Source: Robbsia betulipollinis
GTDB lineage: Bacteria > Pseudomonadota > Gammaproteobacteria > Burkholderiales > Burkholderiaceae
Direction of reading: 5' to 3'
DNA length: 64,000 nucleotides
Assembly (NCBI RefSeq): GCF_026624755.1
Contig: NZ_JAPMXC010000011.1
Location: 1-64,000, forward strand
In this document: one piece after another, positions 8,358 to 16,907 of the stretch
How the letters are laid out: every line of letters starts with the position of its first letter
Numbering within the stretch: position 1 is the first letter of the stretch
Translations under genes and position numbers: made by a program
The notes under the pieces: model-generated
Told to the model about the DNA's origin: nothing
Seen by the model: the letters and a program-made list of their open reading frames with translations, nothing else
Database searches by the model: none

Positions 8358-9086
8358 TCAGAAGGTCAGCACGTTCAGGAACAGCCGCTGCAACCAGCCC
8401 AGCGACGTCGCGTCGCTCAGCACACCGGCACCCGTCTCTTCGATGCGCGCGTTCGCGATCCGGTTCGACGCGACGGTGTTGGTCGGATCGATATCGATCG
8501 GATTGACGATGCCGGAGAAACGCATCTTGGTGTTGACGTTGTTGGTGGCGATCATCTTGTCGCCGGCGACCATCAGATTGCCGCTGGGCAGGGTCGAGAT
8601 CACGGACACCGTGAGGGTGCCGGTCAGCGAATCGTTGCCGGTGACGTTGGCCTTGCCCTTGAACGACGTATCCGCCGAACCGACGTTGAACAGCCGCGCC
8701 AGACGCTGGGCCGTGCCGGTGGTCTGGTCCGCGGCTTTCGCGCTGATATCGCTCGCGCGGCTCGCATCGGTCGTCGCGGTGTTCGCCGTGACGAGGGCTT
8801 CCTGCAATTTCACCGTCAGGATGTCGCCGACATGCCGGGCGCGCCGGGTCTCGAAAAACGCGATGGAGGTGCCCGTCTGGTAGATGCCGCCCGACTGGTT
8901 CATTGCCGTCTGCGGGTCCATCAACGGCGGATAGGTCGGCACCTTGACGATGGTCTCGGGCTTCGAACTGGAACAGCCGGCGAGCAGGCCTGCCCCGGCC
9001 AGCACCGTCCAGCTCAGCCGCCGCGCGGCGCGCGCCAACGCCAGGCGCGAGCGCGTCGACGCGGGGAAAGGGATCGGGGAGCGCAT
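8358..9086 (-). CDS. flgH: Flagellar L-ring protein FlgH (isolated copy)
   Basis: FlgH forms the L ring in the outer membrane around the flagellar rod, with FlgI as the P ring. The 242-residue lipoprotein has a lipobox at VLAGAGLLAGC (Cys38), FFETRRARHVGDILTVKLQE, the SVISTLPSGNLMVAGDKM strand, and FSGIVNPIDIDPTNTVAS with DATSLGWLQRLF at the end, all FlgH landmarks. The usual GEK in the third motif reads GDK. No other flagellar gene lies in the window, so it is outside a normal flgB-L operon. It starts 8 bp after a small lipoprotein gene and is probably co-transcribed with it. Confidence 0.88.
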   Translation of the reverse strand: MRSPIPFPASTRSRLALARAARRLSWTVLAGAGLLAGCSSSKPETIVKVPTYPPLMDPQTAMNQSGGIYQTGTSIAFFETRRARHVGDILTVKLQEALVTANTATTDASRASDISAKAADQTTGTAQRLARLFNVGSADTSFKGKANVTGNDSLTGTLTVSVISTLPSGNLMVAGDKMIATNNVNTKMRFSGIVNPIDIDPTNTVASNRIANARIEETGAGVLSDATSLGWLQRLFLNVLTF

Positions 9087-9094
9087 ATCCCCGC

Positions 9095-9274
9095 TCAGTC
9101 GATCGCGGCCGAGCAGGCGTCGAACGGCACCGCCGCCGCGTGGCCCACCAACGGCACGATTTTCAGGGTTGCGGAAGTCAGACGGCAAGGCAGGGCGGCG
9201 ACGCCGCAGCCGCCGACCAGCTGGAAGACGCCGGCAGCGGCGATCCAGACGCCAAAACGCAAAACTGTGTTCAT
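9095..9274 (-). CDS. Small lipoprotein (59 aa), possibly DUF6726-like
   Basis: The frame begins MNTVLRFGVWIAAAGVFQLV followed by a lipobox-like GGC, making Cys23 a likely lipidation site. The mature part has CRLTSATLKIVPLVGHAAAV and ends FDACSAAID, a pattern I associate with small Burkholderia-type lipoproteins of unknown function. The start is chosen because it yields a complete signal peptide. The stop lies 8 bp before flgH on the same strand, so the pair is probably one transcript. Confidence 0.65.
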   Translation of the reverse strand: MNTVLRFGVWIAAAGVFQLVGGCGVAALPCRLTSATLKIVPLVGHAAAVPFDACSAAID

Positions 9275-9624
9275 GAGATTCGAGCCGAAAGGACGACGAG
9301 AGGGCCAAAGCCTGCAGACTCCCATACCGGTGCATCGATGTCTGCGTACCAGCATCGCATGATGCCTGTTTTCGACGCTGAGAATCAGACAAGGATCACG
9401 TCGATTTCGTAAATCCTTACCAATTCTTTCATCCCCTCAGTCCCCGCGCGGCAATACTTATTCGAATTGCTCGCTCCGCTTCGGCCCATCCGATCTGCTA
9501 GGATTATCGATCCTGCTTTGCGAACCGTGTTTCGACGCGGCGCCCAGGCGAGTTTCCCGCGCATTCCCGCGTCGCGGCGATGTGATCCGGGGAACCCTTC
9601 GTTCATCAGACAAAGGAATCCGAC
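9275..9624. other. Divergent intergenic region between the flgH unit and the peroxiredoxin gene
   Basis: This gap should hold both promoters. It is AT-richer near 9380-9500 (GATCACGTCGATTTCGTAAA, then TAGGATTATCGATCC), but no strong -35/-10 pair was read. AAAGGAATC precedes the peroxiredoxin ATG. No gene was found. Confidence 0.4.
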
Positions 9625-10263
9625 ATGACCATCTTTCTTGGCGATACCGCCCCCGATTTCGAGCAGGATTCGTCGATCGGCAAAATTCGCTTTCACGAAT
9701 GGGCGGGCGATTCGTGGGTCCTGCTGTTCTCGCATCCGGCGGATTTCACCCCCGTGTGCACGACGGAACTGGGTCTGACGGCGAAGCTGAAACCGGAACT
9801 GGACAAACGCCACGTCAAGGCGATCGCGCTGTCGGTGGACGCGGCGCAGTCGCATGTGGACTGGATCAAGGATATCGAGGACACGCAAAAGACCGTGGTG
9901 GGTTTTCCGATCCTCGCCGATCACGACCGCAAGGTCGCGACGCTGTACGAGATGATCCACCCGAACCAGTCGAGCAGCGCGACGGTGCGCACGGTCTTCA
10001 TCATCGACCCGAAAAAGAAGGTGCGCCTGTCGATGACCTATCCGATGAGCACCGGCCGCAATTTCGACGAGATCCTGCGGGTCATCGATGCGCTGCAGCT
10101 CACCGACGGCTACAGCGTGGCGACGCCCGGCAACTGGCGGGACGGCGACGATGTCATCATTCCGACATCGATCAAGGACGAGGCCGAACTGCAGCAGAAA
10201 TTCCCCAAGGGCTTCACCGCCGAACGCCCTTATCTGCGTCTGACGCCGCAGCCGAACAAGTAG
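9625..10263 (+). CDS. 1-Cys peroxiredoxin (Prx6/AhpC-TSA type)
   Basis: The protein reduces hydrogen peroxide and alkyl hydroperoxides through one peroxidatic cysteine. Cys45 sits in the conserved SHPADFTPVCTTELG motif. The 212-residue length, the DPKKKVRLSMTYPMSTGRNF segment and the C-terminal arm with GWRDGDDVIIP-type sequence (here NWRDGDDVIIP) mark the Prx6 subgroup, which lacks a resolving cysteine. It has no signal peptide and is cytosolic. Its 3' end overlaps the convergent acyl-CoA ligase gene by 50 bp. Confidence 0.95.
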   Translation: MTIFLGDTAPDFEQDSSIGKIRFHEWAGDSWVLLFSHPADFTPVCTTELGLTAKLKPELDKRHVKAIALSVDAAQSHVDWIKDIEDTQKTVVGFPILADHDRKVATLYEMIHPNQSSSATVRTVFIIDPKKKVRLSMTYPMSTGRNFDEILRVIDALQLTDGYSVATPGNWRDGDDVIIPTSIKDEAELQQKFPKGFTAERPYLRLTPQPNK

Positions 10264-12178
10264 CGGCATCGGCAGGGGCGGGGACCTGCTCCTGCCCGAT
10301 TTGCCCCTGCCCGATTTGCCCCTGCATGAGCCGCCTCAATACCTTGCCCGAACGGGTACGAGGAAAGGCGTCGACGAAGATCAGCCGGCGCGGCCGCGCG
10401 GCCTTGCCGAGCGCAGCCACCACGCGCGCGCTCAAACGCGCGGCCAGCACCCGTTCGTCGCACTCGGGACCTGCGTCGCCCCCGTCGCCCCCTTCGCGCC
10501 CGTCGCCCCGGCCTCCCCCGCCGCGCTCCGCGGCTCCCTCCCGCACGATGAACGCCACCGGCACCTGGCCCCGCAGGGCGTCGGCGATCCCGACCACCGC
10601 GACGTCGGCGATGTCGGGATCGGCCCGCAACACCTCCTCTATTTCCCGCGTGCCGAGCCGCTGGCCGGCGACATTGAGCGTATCGTCGCAGCGGCCCAGC
10701 AGGCTGACGCGGCCGTCGGCGTCGGCGATGCCCCAGTCGGCGGTCGAATAGCGCCGGCAGCCCGGGAACGCGGACCAGTACCGGGCGCGCAACCGCTCGC
10801 CCGTCGCAGCGTCGCCCCACAGTCCCTTCAGGCAGCCCGGCGGGAGCGGCGCGCCCAGGGCGACCACCCCGCGCCTGCCGGGCGCGCAACGCTCGCCGCT
10901 GTCCGCGTCGACCACCTCGAGCCGAAAGCCCGCGGCGGGCAGGCCCGCACGGGCACGCGCGCGCGGCAGCGGAACGCCGCCAGGCGCCGCACCGGCCACG
11001 ATCGGCGAACCGGTCTCGGTCTGCCAATAGTGATCGACGACCGGTTTGCCGAGCGCCGCCTCGAGCTGCGCCGCGCTGCCGGCGTCGAGCGGCTCGCCAG
11101 CCAGAAACAGCGCGCGCAGCGCCGACAGATCGTGCCGCCGCGACAGCGCCCAGCCGCTGTGGCGCAGCACGCGCATGACCGTCGGCGCGCTCAGCAGGGC
11201 GTTGACACGATGGCGGGCGGCGATGCGCCACAGCATGTCGGACGCGGGCCGGTTCGGCGCACCGGAGTACAGCACCGTGGTGAGGCCGCCGATCAGCGGC
11301 GCGTAGACGCCATAACTGTGACCCACGACCCAGCCGAGGTCCGCGGTCGAGAACAGGGTGTCGCCGGCGCGCAACGCGAACTGATGGTGCAGCGACGCGG
11401 CCAGTGCCACCGCATGCCCGCCGGTGTCGCGCACGACGCCCTTCGGCTGGCCGGTGGTGCCGGAGGTGTGCAGGATGTACGACGACGCCGCGCTGTCGAG
11501 CCAGACGCATGCGATGCGGCATCCCCAGACGCGGGCCCTTTCGGGGCCATACGGCGAAAAGGCGGGCGCCGGGAACGGTGCGCCCTCGCCCCGCTCGACG
11601 TATAGCACCGTGCGCGGCCGATGCCGGGCGAGATGCAGGGCCGCGTCGACCAGCGGCAGGAGGCCGACGTCACGCTCCTGGGACGCGCCCGCTTGCGCGG
11701 TGACGATCGCCTTCGGCCGGCTGTCGTCGATCCGCTCGGCCAGCGCCCGGGCCGGGAAGCCCGCGAACACCACCACGTGGATCGCGCCCAGACGCGCGCA
11801 GGCCAGCATCGCGAACACCGTCTCGGGCATCACCGGCATGTACAGCAGCACGGTGTCGCCGCGCCGCACGCCGCGCCCGCGCAGCACCGCGGCCATGGCG
11901 TTGACCTCGTCGTGCAGTTGCCGGTACGAAAAACGCGCCTCGGTCCCGCTCGCGCCGCAGACATGGATCAATGCCGGCTGCGCGGCCCGCGTCGCCAGAT
12001 GCCGGTCGACCGCGTTGTGACAGAGATTGGTTTCGCCGCCGACGAACCAGCGCGGCATTTCCGGATCGCTCGCATCGAGAATGCGCGTCGGCGGGCGATG
12101 CCAGTCGATGCGCGTCGCCTCCGCGGCCCAGAACGCGGCGGGGTCGTCGATGGATTGCTGATAGAGGGTGCGTTCCAT
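10214..12178 (-). CDS. prpE: PrpE-like acyl-CoA ligase at the end of the nitrilase operon
   Basis: This ANL-superfamily enzyme activates a short-chain acid as acyl-AMP and transfers it to CoA. Family signs are the N-terminal TLYQQSIDDPAAFWAAEA, the P-loop-like YILHTSGTTGQPKGVVRDTG, YWQTETGSPI, the GRCDDTLNVAGQRLGTREIE hinge region, and catalytic Lys in RTRSGKVLRR. The VVRDTGGHAVAL stretch is typical of propionyl-CoA synthetases. A Gly/Asp/Arg-rich insertion (about 560-580) and a duplicated QIGQG unit (15-bp repeats at 10291-10320) lie in the C-terminal domain. It starts 6 bp after the GNAT gene, so it belongs to the nitrilase operon. Its real substrate may be a pathway intermediate and not propionate. 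Confidence 0.85.
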   Translation of the reverse strand: MERTLYQQSIDDPAAFWAAEATRIDWHRPPTRILDASDPEMPRWFVGGETNLCHNAVDRHLATRAAQPALIHVCGASGTEARFSYRQLHDEVNAMAAVLRGRGVRRGDTVLLYMPVMPETVFAMLACARLGAIHVVVFAGFPARALAERIDDSRPKAIVTAQAGASQERDVGLLPLVDAALHLARHRPRTVLYVERGEGAPFPAPAFSPYGPERARVWGCRIACVWLDSAASSYILHTSGTTGQPKGVVRDTGGHAVALAASLHHQFALRAGDTLFSTADLGWVVGHSYGVYAPLIGGLTTVLYSGAPNRPASDMLWRIAARHRVNALLSAPTVMRVLRHSGWALSRRHDLSALRALFLAGEPLDAGSAAQLEAALGKPVVDHYWQTETGSPIVAGAAPGGVPLPRARARAGLPAAGFRLEVVDADSGERCAPGRRGVVALGAPLPPGCLKGLWGDAATGERLRARYWSAFPGCRRYSTADWGIADADGRVSLLGRCDDTLNVAGQRLGTREIEEVLRADPDIADVAVVGIADALRGQVPVAFIVREGAAERGGGGRGDGREGGDGGDAGPECDERVLAARLSARVVAALGKAARPRRLIFVDAFPRTRSGKVLRRLMQGQIGQGQIGQEQVPAPADAATCSAAASDADKGVRR

Positions 12179-12184
12179 CGCGGT

Positions 12185-12730
12185 TCATCGCCCGCGCGTG
12201 ACCACGCCGTCCGCGCCCCGCGCGAACGGCGGGTAGTGCGCGAGATCGGCCTGCATCAGGTGATGGGGCCGGCCATGCACGCTGATCTCGTTCAGCGTGC
12301 GCCAGTGCAGCCGCCGGAACAAGCGGGCGTTCTGGCTCTGCACCTGGGCGAGGAACCGCGTGCAGCCGCGCGCATGCGCGCTCGTGACCGCGAGCCGGAT
12401 CAGGGCCGCGGCAAGCCCCGCGTGGCCGCGAAACGCCGGATGGATCGCCAGTCGCGAGCCATGCCAGACGCCCGGCTCGCGCTCGTCGATCCGCACCGTG
12501 CCGGCGATCTGCTCGGGCATGCCGGCCAGGCAGGCGAAGGCGACGATCGGCGTCGCGCGCGCGTCGATCGCGTCCCGGTCCCCTGCCCCGTCGATATCGT
12601 CGAACAAACGCTGCTCGACGCAGAACACCCTGCGGCGCAGGCGGAACGCCTGGTCGCGCTCCCATTGTCCCAGCGCGAACTTGACGCGGAACTCGGTGTG
12701 GATGTAATCGGCAACCGGTTCGATCAGCAT
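12185..12730 (-). CDS. MSMEG_0567/Sll0786-type GNAT acyltransferase (Nit1C)
   Basis: A single GNAT domain of 181 residues: FALGQWERDQAFRLRRRVFC at the start, the beta-strand IAGTVRIDEREPGVWHGSRL, and the acetyl-CoA-binding region AIHPAFRGHAGLAAALIRLA. This is the acyltransferase found in Nit1C nitrilase clusters, called NitE in the cyanide-assimilation literature. Its acyl acceptor is not established. It overlaps the upstream flavoprotein gene by 7 bp and the acyl-CoA ligase gene starts 6 bp after its stop. A donor made by that ligase is an attractive inference. Confidence 0.88.
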   Translation of the reverse strand: MLIEPVADYIHTEFRVKFALGQWERDQAFRLRRRVFCVEQRLFDDIDGAGDRDAIDARATPIVAFACLAGMPEQIAGTVRIDEREPGVWHGSRLAIHPAFRGHAGLAAALIRLAVTSAHARGCTRFLAQVQSQNARLFRRLHWRTLNEISVHGRPHHLMQADLAHYPPFARGADGVVTRGR

Positions 12731-14040
12731 GATGTCGGCGTCCCGGCGATCGCCTCGAGCAGATGCCGCGCATCGCGCGCGACGCCGGAAAACCGGCCGG
12801 AACCCCAACTGTACTGCCAGGGCAGACCGAGGAAATACACCCCCGTGGCCGGCGTCACGCCGCGCGCATGGTGCGGATAGCCGCGCGCGTCGAAGATCGG
12901 CAGTTTCAGCCAGTCGTAGTCGCTGCGAAAACCCACGCACCAGATCACCGCGGTGATGCCGCTGTTGGCCAGGTCGAGCGCACGCACCGGTGCGCCGGGT
13001 TCCCAGACCGGCACATAGCGCGCCTCCTCGGGAGCGGCCATGCCGCGTTGCGCGATGAAGGCGTCGATGCTGGTCTTGATGCTCTCGGAAACGGCGTCGG
13101 CGCCATCGAGGTATTCCGCCAGACGCGCGTCGAACTGCGCCACGCCGTCGCGGATGTCGTTCAGGCGGCCGTACAGCCGCATGCCCTCGCGGGCGAACTG
13201 GCGCAGGTCGATATCGTGCCCGCCGTCGCGCCCGGTCACGTAGTGGTTGGTTTTGTCCCGCACCCCGGTGCCGAGCGGGTGTCGTTCCACCGGCAGGTCG
13301 TAATAGCCCATTTCATCGAGCCAGGCGACCACGTCCTTGCCGCGATAACGCCGCGCGACACGCGGCGCATCCCCCACGCACAGATGCACGGTGCGCCCGG
13401 CGAGATGCAGGTCCTCGGCAAGCTGACAGCCGGATTGCCCGGTGCCGACGACCAGCACCGCGCCGGGCGGCAAGGCAGCGGGGTTGCGGTAATCGATCGC
13501 ATGCACCTGCGTGATCGACGCCGGCAGCGCGTGCGCCATCGCGGGCAGGATCGCCTGGTGATAGCCGCCGGTGGCAACGACGATCTGGTCCGTGGCGATC
13601 GTGCCGTGCGACGTGTCGACGATGTAACGGCCTTCCACGGGCTGGCCAGCCCCCGGTTGGCCGGCCCAAGGTTGGCCGGCCCGCGCCGTGGCGTTCGCCC
13701 TGACTTCCCGCACCGCCACGCCTTCGACGACCGGCGGGTCGAAGTGCGCCCGGTAGCGTTCGAGGTAGTCGACGATCGCGTCTTTCTTCATGAAGCCCTC
13801 GGGATCGTCGCCATCGTAGGGAAAGCCGGGCAAGGTGCATTGCCAGTTCGGCGTCACCAGGCAGAAACTGTCCCAGCGTTGCTCGCGCCAGGCGAAAGCG
13901 ACGCGCCGGCGTTCGATCACCAGATGCGCGATGCCCTGCTGCTTGAGCAGATAGCTGATCGACAGACCGGCCTGCCCCGCGCCGATGACGACAACCGGGT
14001 ACGATGGCCGCGCGAACGCGGCAGCGATGGAAAGCGGCAT
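12724..14040 (-). CDS. MSMEG_0569-type flavin-dependent oxidoreductase (Nit1C)
   Basis: The 438-residue protein resembles flavin monooxygenases. The N-terminal FAD motif is VIGAGQAGLSISYLL, and a central NAD(P) motif reads VVGTGQSGCQLAEDL. An aromatic WREQRWDSFCLVTPNWQC segment and the C-terminal ATGVYFLGLPWQYSWGSGRF are characteristic of the Nit1C flavoprotein. Residues near 120 carry three AGQP units from 15-bp repeats at 13642-13686, probably a surface loop. It is presumed to oxidise an intermediate of the nitrile pathway. It overlaps the GNAT gene downstream. Upstream, the MSMEG_0570-like gene ends 80 bp away, the widest gap in the operon. Confidence 0.9.
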   Translation of the reverse strand: MPLSIAAAFARPSYPVVVIGAGQAGLSISYLLKQQGIAHLVIERRRVAFAWREQRWDSFCLVTPNWQCTLPGFPYDGDDPEGFMKKDAIVDYLERYRAHFDPPVVEGVAVREVRANATARAGQPWAGQPGAGQPVEGRYIVDTSHGTIATDQIVVATGGYHQAILPAMAHALPASITQVHAIDYRNPAALPPGAVLVVGTGQSGCQLAEDLHLAGRTVHLCVGDAPRVARRYRGKDVVAWLDEMGYYDLPVERHPLGTGVRDKTNHYVTGRDGGHDIDLRQFAREGMRLYGRLNDIRDGVAQFDARLAEYLDGADAVSESIKTSIDAFIAQRGMAAPEEARYVPVWEPGAPVRALDLANSGITAVIWCVGFRSDYDWLKLPIFDARGYPHHARGVTPATGVYFLGLPWQYSWGSGRFSGVARDARHLLEAIAGTPTSC

Positions 14041-14120
14041 GACGATACGTTCCGGAGAAGAGCGGGCCGCGGGCGCGAACGCACGCGGGGGCGGTGAAAG
14101 CACATCGTGACTCGGTGCGC

Positions 14121-14405
14121 TCAGAGGAAAGCTTCGACGGTCACGACCGCGTCCGGTTGCGCGCGGAAGCGTTCCGCCTGCGCGTCGATACGCGCCATCT
14201 GGTCGGCGGCGGCGGAACAGGCGAAGCCGTACTTGGCGCGCACGCGCTCGCTGGCGATCGTCAGCGCGGTGCGCGACTTTTCGACGAACACCGCCAGCGG
14301 GTAGCGCTCGCCGACGGCGAGATAGTCCTTGATCACCAGCGACGGGGAATAGCACTCGCTGACCGATGCATCGGGCCAGCGGACGCGAAACAGCATTTCA
14401 GGCAT
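14121..14405 (-). CDS. MSMEG_0570-type small protein (Nit1C)
   Basis: A 94-residue protein starting MPEMLFRVRWPDASVSECYS, with SLVIKDYLAVGERYPLAVFV and the central SRTALTIASERVRAKYGFAC. This is the small conserved protein that accompanies Nit1C clusters and is described as a nitrogen-starvation protein in mycobacteria. Biochemical function is unknown. It starts 8 bp before the glycosyltransferase stop codon, so the two genes overlap and are coupled. It has no signal peptide or membrane segment. Confidence 0.85.
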   Translation of the reverse strand: MPEMLFRVRWPDASVSECYSPSLVIKDYLAVGERYPLAVFVEKSRTALTIASERVRAKYGFACSAAADQMARIDAQAERFRAQPDAVVTVEAFL

Positions 14406-15717
14406 GGCGAAGCTCCTTGGAAAGATCACCGGGGACGTCGCGCGCGCTATCGCCGGGGATATCAGCGGCACCCGCCGCGGCGGGCAGTGCGCCGCGGAAT
14501 GCGCGATACAGATGCACATGCGTGCGGGCGGAACACGGCCAGCCGTAGCGCGCGCAGACCGCGAAGCCCGCCTCGCGTCGCGCGGCGGCGCGGGCCGGAG
14601 CGGCGTCGAGCGCGCGGGCGAGCGCCGCGGCGATCGACGCCGCGTCCTCGGGCAGCGCCCACTCGACCGCCGCGTCGTCGAGATATTCGGTAAACGGCGC
14701 GATCCGCGAGACCACCGCCGGCGTGCCGCTGGCGAGCGCCTCGAGCACCACCAGACCGAAGCCTTCGGTCAGCGACGGGAACAACAGCGCGTCGGCCAGC
14801 CGGAACAACGCCGGCATCGCCGCATCGTCGACGCGGCCCAGCGGCACGATCGGCGCGTCGGGTCCGAGGGTCAGACCGGCCGCCGCGACGGCGGCGCGAA
14901 ACCGTGCCGCGTAGGCACCGTGGTCGAGCAGGCTGGCCCCGCCCGCGATCCACCACCGCGCTTGCGGCCAGCGTTCGCGCACGCGCACGAAGGCCGCCAG
15001 CGCGGTCAACGTGTTCTTGCGCGCTTCCACGCCGCCGACCGATAGCAACCGGGGCGCCGCGTCCGGACCGCCGAGACCGCCCATGCCGCCCGGATCGTTC
15101 ATGACATTCGGACAGACCATGCCGAGGCGCCGCGCGAGTACCGCGTCCGCGGCGCTCGACCGGGGCGAGAAGCGGCGCCGGTCCACGCCATTGCCCACTA
15201 CCTCCGCGTCGATGCCATGGTCGCGCCGGAGCGTCTGCCGCCAGCCTTCGCTCACGCACAGCACCTGGCGCGCGGCGGCGAATCCACGCGTCTGCCAGGC
15301 GTCGAGCCGCGCATCGGCGAAGCGATCCAGATGATGGACTGTGCGCACATAGGCGCGGATCCGGCCACGCTCGACGAGGGTCGCGAGCGCGTTCGCGCTG
15401 ATCGAATCCTGCGCGTGGAAGATATCGTGCTCCAGCGCGCCCGGCGTCGTGTCGAAATACCGCAGCCAGTCGGCGATCCGCTGCTCGACGAGCGCGGGTA
15501 GCGGGCCGTCCACCGGCGTCGCCGGCACCGCGACGAAACGGCAATGCGCCGCGCGCGGAGCGCGGAACAGCCCGGCCCGATCCGCGTCCGGCGCGCACAG
15601 GCTGACGCAGTGGCCGGCGTCGGCGAGCGCGTCGCCCAGTTCGAGCGCGTGCACGACGCCCCCGCGCGGCAGCGTCGAATGCGTGAGCAGGCAGATCCGT
15701 AACGGGCGCGTCGTCAT
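14398..15717 (-). CDS. MSMEG_0565-type GT4 glycosyltransferase (Nit1C)
   Basis: A GT-B fold glycosyltransferase of 439 residues. The N-terminal half has LLTHSTLPRGGVVHALELGD and FHAQDSISANALATL. The C-terminal half has SVGGVEARKNTLTALAAF and the nucleotide-sugar site FPSLTEGFGLVVLEALASG, with the EX7E motif. It is the cluster-specific glycosyltransferase found in many Nit1C loci, which suggests a glycosylated end product or intermediate. A Gly/Met-rich loop PGGMGGLGGP (about 215) is an insertion. Its ATG overlaps the AIR-synthase-like stop by 4 bp. The sugar donor and acceptor are unknown. Confidence 0.88.
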   Translation of the reverse strand: MTTRPLRICLLTHSTLPRGGVVHALELGDALADAGHCVSLCAPDADRAGLFRAPRAAHCRFVAVPATPVDGPLPALVEQRIADWLRYFDTTPGALEHDIFHAQDSISANALATLVERGRIRAYVRTVHHLDRFADARLDAWQTRGFAAARQVLCVSEGWRQTLRRDHGIDAEVVGNGVDRRRFSPRSSAADAVLARRLGMVCPNVMNDPGGMGGLGGPDAAPRLLSVGGVEARKNTLTALAAFVRVRERWPQARWWIAGGASLLDHGAYAARFRAAVAAAGLTLGPDAPIVPLGRVDDAAMPALFRLADALLFPSLTEGFGLVVLEALASGTPAVVSRIAPFTEYLDDAAVEWALPEDAASIAAALARALDAAPARAAARREAGFAVCARYGWPCSARTHVHLYRAFRGALPAAAGAADIPGDSARDVPGDLSKELRHA

Positions 15718-16907
15718 CGTCCGCCCGCGCGCGGCCCACAGCCGATCAACGCATCCTGCGTAAAATCCCATACGGTCGCCTGATCGGCATCCTGCGCATG
15801 GGAAACAGCGGCGGCAGCGGCGGCAGCCGCAGCAACAGCGGCGGTGCCGGTGGCAACAGCGGCGCCACCGGCGCGCAGGCGCACCGCGCGGCTCGCGTCG
15901 AAGCGGCCGATCGCGGCCGCCGCCAGTTCGCGTTGCGCGAACGCGGCGAGAACCGCGGGCAGCGCCGCGTCGTCGACCGCGAGCAGGAAACCATAGCTCG
16001 GGAAGAGGTCGATCCAGCGCGCGAGCGGCACCGTGGGCGGACGGGGTATCGCGTCGACATCGATCGTGAGACCCACACCGGAACACTCGGCGAACATCAG
16101 CGCGGTGCCGACGATGCCGGCCATGCTGATGTCTTTCGCCGCGCGGCACAGACCGGCCTCCGCCAGTTGCGGCAGGATGTCCAGATCGGCGCGCAAACGC
16201 GCGGCGGGCGCGCCGCTGCTTGCGTCCCAGTACGGAAACGGTTCGTGGAAGCCCCCGCGCAGGTCGATGACCGCGACCAGATGCTCGCCCGGGCGCGCCG
16301 CGAAGCTGCTCAACAAGCGCGTCGCGCGGCCCAGGATGGCGACCGAGAGCTGCTCGCGGTCACAGCGCCGGTTGCTGTGACCGCCCACGATCGGCACGCC
16401 GTAGACGCGCGCGGCCTGCGCGAGTCCGTCGAGGATCGGCGCCGCCGCGTCGCCCGGCCGGCTCCACAGGGCATCCACCACGGCGATCGGACGCCCGCCC
16501 ATCGCATAGATGTCGCTGACATTGACCATCACGCCGCAATAGCCGGCGAAGCGCGGCTCGGCGGCGACGAACGCGTCGACGAAGCCTTCGATGGCGAACA
16601 GCAGAAAGCCATCGCCATCGGCCCAGGCCGCGCAGTCGTCACCCAGCGGCACGGCCGGCGCGATCGCGCCGTCGTGGCCGGGGCCGTCCGAACCTGCGAC
16701 ATCGCCCGTTGCCCCGGGCAGGTATCCTCCGCCCGCGCCCAGTCGGTCCACGACGGCGGCGATATCGCGTTTGTGCGCCACGCCGCGCGCCTCGCGCACC
16801 TGCCGGGCCAGCGCGGCGAGCGTGGCGGCGTCGGTGAACGCGGGGGCCGGCATGGGAGAACGCAGGTCGGCGCCGGCGGGCGCCGCGCCAGGCACATGCG
16901 CCGTCAT
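15714..16907 (-). CDS. Sll0787-type AIR-synthase-like protein (Nit1C)
   Basis: The fold is that of AIR synthase/ThiL/SelD: ATP-binding GDDCAAWADGDGFLLFAIEG, YCGVMVNVSDIYAMGGRPIA, GVPIVGGHSNRR and AKDISMAGIVGTALMFAECS. It probably phosphorylates a substrate through an acyl or imidate phosphate. In Nit1C loci it corresponds to NitF. The last 50 residues (about 345-397) contain a poly-alanine run coded by GCN repeats, followed by an unrelated tail, so the C-terminus looks extended. It is coupled by ATGA overlaps to the radical SAM gene upstream and the glycosyltransferase gene downstream. Confidence 0.88.
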   Translation of the reverse strand: MTAHVPGAAPAGADLRSPMPAPAFTDAATLAALARQVREARGVAHKRDIAAVVDRLGAGGGYLPGATGDVAGSDGPGHDGAIAPAVPLGDDCAAWADGDGFLLFAIEGFVDAFVAAEPRFAGYCGVMVNVSDIYAMGGRPIAVVDALWSRPGDAAAPILDGLAQAARVYGVPIVGGHSNRRCDREQLSVAILGRATRLLSSFAARPGEHLVAVIDLRGGFHEPFPYWDASSGAPAARLRADLDILPQLAEAGLCRAAKDISMAGIVGTALMFAECSGVGLTIDVDAIPRPPTVPLARWIDLFPSYGFLLAVDDAALPAVLAAFAQRELAAAAIGRFDASRAVRLRAGGAAVATGTAAVAAAAAAAAAVSHAQDADQATVWDFTQDALIGCGPRAGGR

